The translations under genes were made by a program, and so were the position numbers. Source: JBFFXF01 sp041569895 (GTDB lineage: Bacteria; Planctomycetota; UBA8108; JACQVS01). Taken from it: a stretch of DNA of 19,304 nucleotides. Within the stretch, counting starts at the first letter, position 1, and each line of letters begins with the position of its first letter. Of the stretch, positions 1-8,517 are shown piece after piece. Where the stretch lies: NCBI GenBank assembly GCA_041569895.1, contig JBFFXF010000130.1, positions 1-19,304 of the forward strand, written 5' to 3'. Under the pieces are notes generated by a model. The model ran no database searches. It worked only from the letters and a program-made list of their open reading frames with translations, and was not told the origin of the DNA.

Positions 1-1093
1 GACCGCGGCGATCAGGATGACGCCGATCAGCACTTCCTGCAGCGGCGTGCCGACGTTCTTCATGATGAGGCCGTTCTTGAGCACCACCATGATCGCAGCG
101 CCGACGAGCGAACCGAGGATGCTCCCCTCGCCGCCGTTGAGACTCCCCCCGCCGATCACCACCGCCGCGATGATGTCGAGCTCGTAGGCGACGGCAGCCG
201 TCGGATCACCCTGCGATTGCCGGCTGCAGAAGACGACTCCGGCGAGCCCCGCGAAGAGCCCGAGCAGCGTGTAGATGACGATCTTCGCCCGCTCGACGCG
301 TATGCCGCAGAGCCGCGCCGCCGCCTCGTTCGACCCGATCGCGAAGACGTGCCGTCCGAACACCGTCCAGCGCAGCACCACCGCCATGCCGATCGCGAGC
401 ACGATCGTCATCCAGACGGCCGGTGCGAGGAGCAGCCACGAGGGCAGCGACGGGAAACCCGGGAGCGGCTCGCGCCCCGGCGGCAACGGGTTGTGGGTCA
501 GCATCGCGAGCCAGGAGTGGCTCCAGCCGGTGGCGTCGACGTTGATCGCCTCGGTCGAGATCAGCTTGGTGAGCCCGCGCGCGATGCTCATCATGCCGAG
601 CGTCGCGATGAACGGAATCAACCGGAAGCCGGTGATCAGCAGCCCGTTGACGAGACCGCAGACGGCGCCGGTCAGCATGCCGGCGATCGCGGCCAGCGGC
701 AGCGCGGCTCCGAGCGACATGCCCACGTCGGTCCCCGTCAGATACGAGATCAACCACGCCGTGACCATCATGCTGAGCGCGATCACCGACCCGACGCTGA
801 GATCGATCCCCTTGCTGATGATCACCACGGTCATGCCGATGGCGCCGAGGGAGACGATCACCATCTGCGAGGCCATGATCTGGATGGTGCCGAGCCCGCG
901 GAAGCTCTCCTCGGTGATGAAGAAATAGACGTAGAGGATGATCAGGCTGAGGACGATGCCCAGGGTGCGGATCGAGCCGACGGTGTGCCGGCCCAGCCGA
1001 CCGAGCGCGGTCTTCAGCGCGCCGCGACTCTCGCCGGCGTCGGCCAGCTCGCCGGGATCGCCGGGATCGCCGCCATGGTCTCGGTGACTCGTC

Positions 1094-1104
<11 letters not shown>
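1..1104 (-). CDS. Sugar ABC transporter permease, RbsC/CUT2 type (C-terminus cut by window edge)
   Basis: Inner-membrane permease of a ribose-type (CUT2) sugar importer; it forms the channel fed by the binding protein and driven by the ATPase encoded just upstream. The frame is open from the ATG at 1104 to base 1, giving 368 codons; comparison with the family suggests that only a short C-terminal piece is missing. The first 45 or so residues are polar and rich in Gly, Asp and Glu, longer than in E. coli RbsC, and are followed by alternating hydrophobic helices. Typical family stretches are visible: GMTVVIISKGIDLSVGSV after the first helices, GLVNGLLI, and near the end VIGGGSLNGGEGS. The start lies inside the ATPase gene, giving an 11-base overlap, with a GAGGG Shine-Dalgarno about 8 bases upstream, so translational coupling is likely. 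The family call is secure; the transported sugar cannot be read from sequence. Confidence 0.93.
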
Positions 1105-2650
<1,546 letters not shown>

Positions 2651-2658
2651 GGCACCGC

Positions 2659-3702
2659 CTACTTCCCGCGCAGGATCGAGTGGTCCGGGCGCAGGAGCCT
2701 CGCCATCTCCGGCTCCTTCATGTTGGCCCTGGTGACGAGATGGACGCCGGTGTCGATGCGCCGCGCGACCTCCTTGCCCTGGATGACGTCGATCAGCGTG
2801 CGCACGGCGAGCGAGCCCATGCGCACCGGATCCTGGAGCACGAGCGCGTGGATGCGATCGTCCTCGAGCGCCTGGATCAACTTTTCGCTCGAGTCGAAGC
2901 CGATGAACTTCACCTGGCCGACGAGCGGAGACTTGCTGAGCGCCTCGAGCATGCCGGTGGCGCTCGACTCGTTCGGGCAGAAGATGCCGCGGATGTCGCG
3001 GTACTTGGTGAGCAGCGTCTCGGCGACGTTCTGCGCCTCGCCCGCGGAGGCTCCGGCGTACTGGTCGAGGCCGGGCGGCACGAGCTCGATGTCGGGAAAC
3101 TTCTCGCGGATGGTCTCGATGAACCCCTGCTCGCGCTTGGTGGTGCTCGCCGAGCCGACCTGGTACCGCAGCACGAGCACCTTGCCCTTGCCGTCGAGCA
3201 CACGCCCCATCTCCTCGGCCGCCCGCACGCCGCCGAGTCGGTTGTCGGTCGCCACGAAGCTCTCGAAGTCCTTCCCGGCCTCGCCCCGGAGCGCGCTGTC
3301 GAAGATCACCACCGGCTTGCCCGTGCGGCGCAACTGGGCGACCGGCGCGGCGAGCGCGTGCTCGTCGATCGGGGCGAGGACGATCCCGTCGACGCCCGGC
3401 CCCATGAACGACTCGAGGATCTGGCGTTGCTTCTCGCGCTCTCGCTCCGACTCCGGCCCCTGCCAGATGATCTCGACGCGGACGTCGCGCTCCTTCTCGA
3501 TCTCGCGCGCTCCGAGGCGCGCGCCGGCCTCGATCGAGTTCCAGAAGACGTGCGAGAGCCCCTTGGGGATGACCGCGACGCGGTAGACGCCGGCGCGGTC
3601 ACCGCCGCCCCCGGAGTCGCAGGACGCGCCACCGACCGCGAGGAGCGCCGTCAGGCCCGCGGCCGCGACGGCCAGCGTGAAACGTTGGGAAAGATTCGCC
3701 AT
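2659..3702 (-). CDS. Sugar ABC transporter substrate-binding lipoprotein, RbsB type (periplasmic binding protein 1)
   Basis: Extracytoplasmic binding protein that delivers substrate to the permease and ATPase encoded next. The frame is open upstream, but the ATG at 3702 is chosen because a strong GGAGGGAG Shine-Dalgarno lies about 5 bases before it and a signal peptide follows at once. That gives 347 residues, normal for the family. The signal runs through about residue 27, with Cys28 in GGASC a plausible lipidation site, although Gly at -3 departs from the usual Leu. Type-1 binding-fold motifs include VAVIPKGLSHVFWNSIEAGA (about 42-61), GVDGIVLAPID (about 103-113), PVVIFDSAL, ATDNRLGG and FIGFDSSE. 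The gene is first in the operon and has its own well-placed promoter at 3777-3805. The ligand could be a pentose, hexose or other small polar molecule. Confidence 0.92.
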   Translation of the reverse strand: MANLSQRFTLAVAAAGLTALLAVGGASCDSGGGGDRAGVYRVAVIPKGLSHVFWNSIEAGARLGAREIEKERDVRVEIIWQGPESEREREKQRQILESFMGPGVDGIVLAPIDEHALAAPVAQLRRTGKPVVIFDSALRGEAGKDFESFVATDNRLGGVRAAEEMGRVLDGKGKVLVLRYQVGSASTTKREQGFIETIREKFPDIELVPPGLDQYAGASAGEAQNVAETLLTKYRDIRGIFCPNESSATGMLEALSKSPLVGQVKFIGFDSSEKLIQALEDDRIHALVLQDPVRMGSLAVRTLIDVIQGKEVARRIDTGVHLVTRANMKEPEMARLLRPDHSILRGK

Positions 3703-3776
3703 CACGCTCCCTCCATGACATTTCGGTGACAGTCGCGTGCTCTCCTGGGAGACTCGGGGTTCTCGAGCGGGCACCG

Positions 3777-3805
3777 ATTGTAGGAAGGAAGCCTTGACCG
3801 GTCAA
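3777..3805 (-). promoter_or_regulatory. Predicted sigma70-like promoter of the sugar ABC transporter operon
   Basis: Read on the minus strand, a -35 hexamer TTGACC (3805-3800) is followed by exactly 17 bases and then a -10 hexamer TACAAT (3782-3777). Each differs from consensus by one base. The expected start of transcription is near 3770, giving a leader of about 68 bases before the binding-protein ATG at 3702. The match is unusually good for a genome this GC-rich. Promoter activity itself is inferred. Confidence 0.65.
3794..3805. promoter_or_regulatory. 12-bp perfect palindrome TTGACCGGTCAA forming both divergent -35 elements; possible operator
   Basis: TTGACCGGTCAA is a perfect inverted repeat. 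Its left half is the -35 hexamer of the plus-strand promoter and its right half, read in reverse, is the -35 hexamer of the minus-strand promoter. It may be only a consequence of back-to-back promoters, or it may also bind a dimeric regulator that controls both units. No LacI- or GntR-type regulator gene is visible nearby. Confidence 0.55.
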
Positions 3806-3823
3806 CGACTTGAGGTCGATAAT
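3794..3823 (+). promoter_or_regulatory. Predicted sigma70-like promoter of the exported repeat-protein gene
   Basis: On the plus strand, TTGACC (3794-3799) is followed by 18 bases and GATAAT (3818-3823), each one mismatch from consensus. Transcription would start near 3830 and leave a leader of about 130 bases before the ATG at 3960. Its -35 hexamer is the other half of the palindrome used by the opposed promoter, so the two promoters cannot be fully occupied at once. Confidence 0.58.
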
Positions 3824-3873
3824 ACGTCGATTCAGGGGTCTCATGACGTGATCCGATCCCCGTCGGGTATCAA

Positions 3874-3939
3874 GGCGCGCGCGGGTCTATCGCGCCCGGG
3901 CTGGTTGCATGCGCGAAGGACCCGCGACTGACACGCGGG
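3874..3939 (+). promoter_or_regulatory. Two GC-rich stem-loops in the predicted 5' leader of the repeat-protein gene
   Basis: Within the predicted leader (about 3830-3959) there are two inverted repeats. The first is GGCGCG (3874-3879) with CGCGCC (3891-3896) and an 11-base loop. The second is CCCGCG (3921-3926) with CGCGGG (3934-3939) and a 7-base loop, ending 4 bases before the GGAGG at 3944-3948. They could influence translation or mRNA stability. In GC-rich DNA short stems arise by chance, so the role is uncertain. Confidence 0.35.
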
Positions 3940-3959
3940 CACTGGAGGTTGCGTCTCTC

Positions 3960-5840
3960 ATGAAGATGGTGCGAGCTTTTACGATCGGCGCGTGGGCGCT
4001 CGTCGCCCTGGTTGCCGCGGCTCCGGCGACCGCACAGGATCCGATCGCCGAGGCGATCGACAAGGGCATCGACTACCTGCTGAAGGAGATCGAGAAGCAG
4101 CAGGTGCCGTCGAAGCACGGTCTCGGGCAGGTGGCCCTGGAGACCTACGCACTGGTCGTCGCGGGCGTCTCGGTCGACCACCCGCTGATCGAGAACAACT
4201 TCAACGCCATCCGGAAGGCCAACTTCAACCACACCTACACCGTGTCGTGCGTCATCTTCGCGCTCGACGCGGCGCTCTCGCAGATCGAGGCGGACCAGTA
4301 CTTCGTCTCCGGGCGCCAGCCGCGCAACCCGCCCGGCGGCACCAAGTACCGCGTCGTCCTCGACAAGGCCGTCCGCTCGCTGGTGAAGATCCGCCAGCGA
4401 GACAGCGGCGGCTGGAACTACGGTCCCGGCGGCAACCGCTTCGACAACTCGAACACCCAGTTCGCGGTGCTCGCGCTCGGCGTCGGGGCGAAGCGCAACG
4501 TGCCGATCCCCCCCGAGGTCTGGCAGGCCATCGCGCAGCACTTCGTCGGCGGCCAGCAGAAAAACGGGCCCGAGGTCAAGCATCGCATCGAGTTGCTCCC
4601 CGCGGACGAGCGCGGCGAGGGGAAACGCGGCCGCGTCACGCTCGTCGACCGCGGCAGCACGAGCTCCTCCGGCGACGAGGAGAAGAAGGAGAGGAAGAAG
4701 GAACGCGGACGCACCGTCGTCGTCAAGCCGGTCCCCGAGGTCGGCGAGTTCGGCGAGGAGGAGCTCAAGGTGTTCGCCCGCGGCTGGACGTACCAGGCGG
4801 GCAATAACGCGACGTGGAACATGACCAACGCCGGGCTCTCGTCGCTGATCCTCGCGGCGGAGAGCCTGCGTGGCCGGCTGCCGCCCGACTCGCAGAACGC
4901 GCTCAACCGGGCGATCCGCGACGGCTACGGGTGGCTGATGCAGCACTGGAATCCGTTCGGCGGCGGCGGCTGGAAGTATTACGGCATCTACAGCCTCGAG
5001 AAGGTCGGCGACCTCGGCGACGTCAAGAAGTTCGGGGAGCACGACTGGTACGAGGAGGTCTCGAAGCACGTCGTCGGCGATCAGCGTGACGACGGCAGCT
5101 GGGCGGGCGACGGCGAGATGGCCCGCGTCAACACCGCCTTCGCCCTCCTCGTCCTCAACCGGGCGACGAGCCTGTTGACCCAGCGCGCCAACCGCATGGT
5201 GGTCACCGGCCCCGGCGCCCACAAGGACGACGATCGCGAGAACTGGGTCTACATCCGGAGCATGGACCGCGAGTTCCACCTGCCGTCGCTCTTCCGCATG
5301 CTGCGACTGCGGCCGAGCCCGGCGCTCGCCAAGTTCGTCAACCTCGTCGTCGAGAACTATCCGCCGGAGCGCAACGGCCGGCTGATTCCCGGACTCGTCA
5401 AGGCATACGACGAGCTCACCAGCCTGAAGTTCAAGCGCCTCGTGATGGATCGGCTCAAGGACATCACCGGCGTCGAGTACGAGGACCCGCAGAAGTACCA
5501 CGTCTGGTACCGTCGCTGGAAGGACGTCGACGAGGTCGGGACGCTCGTCAAGAAGGAGGAGGGCAACTGGCTCCTCAAGATCTACGAGAAGACCAGACAG
5601 AGCGTGCCGCTTCGCAAGAAGATCATCTGGGCGCTGACGCGGTGCCAGATCTCGGACGCCGCGCCGCTCTTCATCGACGACCTCGACCACGAGGACCCGC
5701 AGATCCGGGAGGTCGCCTACATCGGCCTGACGACGATGCCCTTCGCGGCCTCGCTGCCGCCCTTCGACGCCAACGCGAACGCGAGGACGCGCGAGGAGCA
5801 GGTGGCGGCGATCTCGGACTGGTACCGCAAGGCGAAGTAG
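3960..5840 (+). CDS. Exported prenyltransferase/squalene-oxidase repeat (alpha/alpha-toroid) protein
   Basis: The 626-residue protein starts at the ATG at 3960, which has GGAGG 11 bases upstream and opens directly into a Sec signal peptide with a likely ATA|Q cleavage after residue 25. An upstream in-frame ATG at 3909 is rejected because it would put a polar stretch before the signal. The mature part has squalene-cyclase/terpenoid-toroid repeats: GGWNYGPGG with SNTQFAVLAL, TNAGLSSLILAAESL, WNPFGGGGWKYYGIYSLEK, and DDGSWAGDGEMARVNTAFA followed by LLVLNRA. The DxDD or DCTAE catalytic motifs of true terpene cyclases are not seen, so a binding or scaffold role in the envelope is more likely than cyclisation. 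A charged, low-complexity linker rich in Glu, Lys and Arg splits the toroid at about residues 210-260. The last 100 or so residues look HEAT-like. Similar proteins are common in Planctomycetota, where their function is unknown. Confidence 0.8.
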   Translation: MKMVRAFTIGAWALVALVAAAPATAQDPIAEAIDKGIDYLLKEIEKQQVPSKHGLGQVALETYALVVAGVSVDHPLIENNFNAIRKANFNHTYTVSCVIFALDAALSQIEADQYFVSGRQPRNPPGGTKYRVVLDKAVRSLVKIRQRDSGGWNYGPGGNRFDNSNTQFAVLALGVGAKRNVPIPPEVWQAIAQHFVGGQQKNGPEVKHRIELLPADERGEGKRGRVTLVDRGSTSSSGDEEKKERKKERGRTVVVKPVPEVGEFGEEELKVFARGWTYQAGNNATWNMTNAGLSSLILAAESLRGRLPPDSQNALNRAIRDGYGWLMQHWNPFGGGGWKYYGIYSLEKVGDLGDVKKFGEHDWYEEVSKHVVGDQRDDGSWAGDGEMARVNTAFALLVLNRATSLLTQRANRMVVTGPGAHKDDDRENWVYIRSMDREFHLPSLFRMLRLRPSPALAKFVNLVVENYPPERNGRLIPGLVKAYDELTSLKFKRLVMDRLKDITGVEYEDPQKYHVWYRRWKDVDEVGTLVKKEEGNWLLKIYEKTRQSVPLRKKIIWALTRCQISDAAPLFIDDLDHEDPQIREVAYIGLTTMPFAASLPPFDANANARTREEQVAAISDWYRKAK

Positions 5841-5850
5841 CGCTCCCCGA

Positions 5851-6369
5851 TCACGCTCGCCAGCCCGCCCCCCGCGTGTCGGGGAGGTGCCGGAAGACGG
5901 CGGCGGTCGTCTTGCCGGCGCGCAGGCGCTCCCGGGTAGCGTCGTCGAGCTCCGCGTAGTGCTCGAGGAACTCGTGCAGCCGCTGCGCCGTCAGCGGCGA
6001 GATGCCGTGCTCCATCTGGCACGTGTCGGCCTCGGCGACGTCCGGCGGCACCCCGAGCAACTCCGTCAGGAACGTGAACAGGTCGGCGTGCCGGTGCGCC
6101 AGCGCCTCGGCGATGCTGCGCCCCTCGTCGGTGAGCTCGACCTCGCGCCGCGCCTCGTGGTCGACGAGACCCATCTTGTGGAGCGCCTGCACGGCGCGGG
6201 TGGCGGGAGGGCGCTGCACGCCGAGCCGGTCGGCGATGTCGGAGACCAGCACGGCGCCCTGCTCCTGCTCGAGGTTGTAGATGGTCTCGAGGTAGTCCTC
6301 CTGCGACGTCGACGGCGTCTCCGCCCGTCGCCGCCACCGTCTACCGCGCCCCTTCTCTGCTGGCGTCAC
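5851..6369 (-). CDS. DtxR/MntR-family metal-dependent transcriptional regulator
   Basis: Cytoplasmic iron- or manganese-sensing repressor of 172 residues. After a basic N-terminal tail come the winged-helix region, with EDYLETIYNLE (24-34), VSDIADRLGVQRPPATRAVQ (42-61) and the wing VELTDEGRSIAEALAHRHADL (given in short: ELTDEGR at 78-84, HRH at 92-94), then the dimerisation and metal domain with ADTCQMEHGIS (114-124). Candidate metal ligands are Asp25, Glu28, His94, Cys117, Glu120 and His121. The Cys-x2-Glu-His pattern resembles DtxR site 2 rather than MntR, which has Glu there. There is no C-terminal SH3-like domain. The GTG start at 6369 has a GGGGAG ribosome site that overlaps the end of the di-heme gene, leaving one base between the two genes. 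It is the last gene of the redox operon and the likely reader of the half-site array at 9997-10032. Confidence 0.88.
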   Translation of the reverse strand: MTPAEKGRGRRWRRRAETPSTSQEDYLETIYNLEQEQGAVLVSDIADRLGVQRPPATRAVQALHKMGLVDHEARREVELTDEGRSIAEALAHRHADLFTFLTELLGVPPDVAEADTCQMEHGISPLTAQRLHEFLEHYAELDDATRERLRAGKTTAAVFRHLPDTRGAGWRA

Positions 6370-6370
6370 G

Positions 6371-8008
6371 TCACTCCCCTTCCAGTTCCTCCAGATCGAC
6401 CAGGATGAGGCTCTTCAGGAACGTCACCACGGCCTCGCGGTCGCGGTCCGCGAGCGCCATGAAGGCGTCGCGCGCCTCCTGGGCCTCGCTGCGCGCAGGA
6501 TCGCCGGGCGGCGGCGGGCTGTCAACACCGTGAAGCACGATCGCCTCCTCGAGAGAGCCGGCGCGGCCGTCGTGGAGCCAGGGCCCGGTGCTGCCGACTC
6601 CCCAGAGCTCCGGGGTCATGAACTCGGTGGTCGGCACGCTGACCGGACTGCCATCGATGACGAGCTGGTCGCCCTCCGCGGTGATCACGGGCGTCGGCCG
6701 GGCATCGGCGAGCTGGCTGCCCATCGCGTGGCGGCGGAGATCACCGAGGAGCGCGACGCGCACGCCGCCGGCGGGGTGAGGCCGTGGCCGCGGCTTGTCG
6801 CCCTGCCGCGCGAGGTTGAACCGCGCAGGGCGGGCCGGGTCGAGCCGGGTCGAGGCGACATCGATGAGCGTGTCGCGGAAGTTCCCGCCGCCGCGCAGGG
6901 TGGGCTCCTCGAAGACCGGGTCCTCGAGGCGCAGCTCTCGAACGTGGCAGCCGGCGCAGCCGATCTGGTCGAAGAGCGTCGATCCGCGGGCCGCAGCGGC
7001 GCGGAACGCATCGCCGGGCGGCGACATGATCCCGTCACGGACGGCGCGGCCGACGGTCGTCGGCGTCTCCTGGGCCGCGATGTAGACGACGAGCGCGGTG
7101 ATGTCGCCGACCGAGAGCTCGCCCTCGATGCCGTCGCCGTCCGGGTCCGCGCGCCCGTGCGGGTCTCGCGCCACCAGCTCGTCCGCCTCCATGCCGACCT
7201 CGTTCCGCGCCGCGATGCGCGAGAACTCGCGGATGGTCACGTGATCCCCCTTCCAGCCGAACGGCCGCACGACGAGGTCCGCGGAGACGCCCATCACGCC
7301 GGAGGTGTCGAACGTCACCACGCCCCCGGCGTCTCGCATCGCGGTGATCTCGCCGAAGGAGATGCCCTTGGCGACCAGTGGCCGCGTCACGGCGGGACCG
7401 CCCGGCAGCGTCTCCGCGGCCGCCTGGTCGCGGATCGACAGGAGCTTCTCGGTCATCTCCTCCGCCAGTCTCTGGATCATGCCGATGCCGAAGAGGCTGA
7501 TGGTGTTGCGGATGTTGAACGGCGGCGCGCCGGCGAGCTCCGGATCCTGGACGACATTGCCCGACGCGCCGCCGGCGCTGGTCCCGAACGGCGTGTTGTG
7601 ACACTCGTTGCACGCCGCACCGTTGGGCCCGGTGAAGCGACCGCCTCCGGGCGGAACGCGCGAGAAGCGCGCCGGCAGCGACGTGTCGTCCGGCAGCCTC
7701 AGCGCGCCGACGCCGTCGAGCGCGTTGAACTTCGTCTCGAAGAGCTCGTCACCGAGCACGAAGAGCTCATCGAACCCGATGGCGCCGCGCGTGATGCGCG
7801 CCTGGTCGACGTGATCGATGAACGGGAACGCCGGCTGGTCGCCGGGAGGCTCCGGCTCCGCCGCGGGGTCGAGTGAGGTGGTCTCGGTTCCCCCGCTGCT
7901 GCCCCCCTCTCCCTTGCAGCCGGCGAGAGCGATGATGGCGAACGAGAGCCCGAGGAGGAGCGCGGCGGCCGAGAGCATCGCCGCCGCGACGCGTGCGAGT
8001 CGATTCAT
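6371..8008 (-). CDS. Di-heme c-type cytochrome lipoprotein, DUF1111/DHOR family (thiol/MauG-CCP-like)
   Basis: Exported electron-transfer or peroxidase-like protein of 545 residues. The ATG at 8008 has GGAGG at good spacing and overlaps the Rieske stop by four bases (ATGA). The signal peptide ends in a perfect lipobox LAGC with Cys31. Two c-type heme sites are seen: CNECH (133-137) and CAGCH (351-355). A DPDGDGIEGELSVGD segment (about 288-302) resembles a calcium-binding loop, and the C-terminal region has WLHDGRAGSLEEAIVLHG, typical of DUF1111 and MauG/cytochrome c peroxidase relatives. Members are often metal- or redox-linked, but their substrates are poorly known. Its position between a Rieske protein and a metal regulator suggests an envelope electron-transfer chain. 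Alternative: a peroxidase protecting against metal-driven oxidative stress. Confidence 0.87.
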   Translation of the reverse strand: MNRLARVAAAMLSAAALLLGLSFAIIALAGCKGEGGSSGGTETTSLDPAAEPEPPGDQPAFPFIDHVDQARITRGAIGFDELFVLGDELFETKFNALDGVGALRLPDDTSLPARFSRVPPGGGRFTGPNGAACNECHNTPFGTSAGGASGNVVQDPELAGAPPFNIRNTISLFGIGMIQRLAEEMTEKLLSIRDQAAAETLPGGPAVTRPLVAKGISFGEITAMRDAGGVVTFDTSGVMGVSADLVVRPFGWKGDHVTIREFSRIAARNEVGMEADELVARDPHGRADPDGDGIEGELSVGDITALVVYIAAQETPTTVGRAVRDGIMSPPGDAFRAAAARGSTLFDQIGCAGCHVRELRLEDPVFEEPTLRGGGNFRDTLIDVASTRLDPARPARFNLARQGDKPRPRPHPAGGVRVALLGDLRRHAMGSQLADARPTPVITAEGDQLVIDGSPVSVPTTEFMTPELWGVGSTGPWLHDGRAGSLEEAIVLHGVDSPPPPGDPARSEAQEARDAFMALADRDREAVVTFLKSLILVDLEELEGE

Positions 8009-8517
8009 GAGGACCTCCCAGCCGCCGGACCGAGCGACACGATGACCTCGTCGCCCGCTCGCTCGACGGCGAACGTCGTCAGTGGACGGGTCGCGGGGCC
8101 GTTGACCACGCGCCCGTCGCGCGTGTAGGCCGACCCGTGACAGGGGCAGCGAAAGCCGTTTCCGGTGGACCGCACGACGCACCCCTGGTGCGTGCAGATC
8201 GCCGAGACGGCGAGGTATCCGCCGTCCTCGAGTCGTCGCACGTAGAGGGCGCGCCGGCTGTCCCGGTCGGCGATCTTGACGACGCCGCCGGGACGGTCGA
8301 GCTCCGGGAACCTCGCGAGTGGAACCGCGATGCGCTCGGTGAAGGCCACACGGTGCGAGCGCACCGGCACGGTGCACGCGGCGGGGAGTCCCCAGAGGAC
8401 AGCGGCGCCGGCGCTGCACGACGCACGCAGGAACGCGCGCCGATCGCGCCGTTCGCCGGTGGGATCACCGGCCGGAGCGTCAGAAGTAGGTCGAGATCGA
8501 GAACACCAGTCCATCAT
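8005..8517 (-). CDS. Tat-exported Rieske [2Fe-2S] protein
   Basis: Small extracytoplasmic Rieske protein of 170 residues. The cluster motifs are complete: CTHQGC (108-113) and CPCHGS (124-129). Cys108, His110, Cys124 and His127 are the expected ligands, and Cys113 with Cys126 the expected disulfide, as in high-potential Rieske proteins. The N-terminus has a twin-arginine signal, DRRAFLRA (25-32), then a hydrophobic stretch ending in LPAAC; Cys48 may be lipidated. The Tat route fits a protein that folds with its cluster before export. The ATG at 8517 has GAGGA 8 bases upstream and overlaps the end of the porin gene by 38 bases; a second ATG at 8514 is equally possible. No cytochrome b partner is encoded here, so it is not part of a standard bc1 operon. 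It more resembles a stand-alone or AioB-like small subunit. Confidence 0.9.
   Translation of the reverse strand: MMDWCSRSRPTSDAPAGDPTGERRDRRAFLRASCSAGAAVLWGLPAACTVPVRSHRVAFTERIAVPLARFPELDRPGGVVKIADRDSRRALYVRRLEDGGYLAVSAICTHQGCVVRSTGNGFRCPCHGSAYTRDGRVVNGPATRPLTTFAVERAGDEVIVSLGPAAGRSS

Noticed and set aside
3909..3959. Upstream in-frame ATG for the toroid protein
   Set aside because: It adds 17 polar residues before the signal peptide and has no ribosome site, while the ATG at 3960 has GGAGG upstream.
4677..4705. Purine-only run of GAGGAGAAGAAGG type
   Set aside because: It codes for the charged Glu/Lys linker of the toroid protein in frame, so no separate repeat element is needed.
3870..5690. 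Minus-strand open frame of about 600 codons opposite the toroid protein
   Set aside because: No family-like sequence, no ribosome site, and composition typical of an antisense shadow of a GC-rich gene.
5841..5850. Searched for a shared terminator between the converging toroid and regulator genes
   Set aside because: Only 10 bases separate the two stops; no hairpin fits there without using coding sequence.
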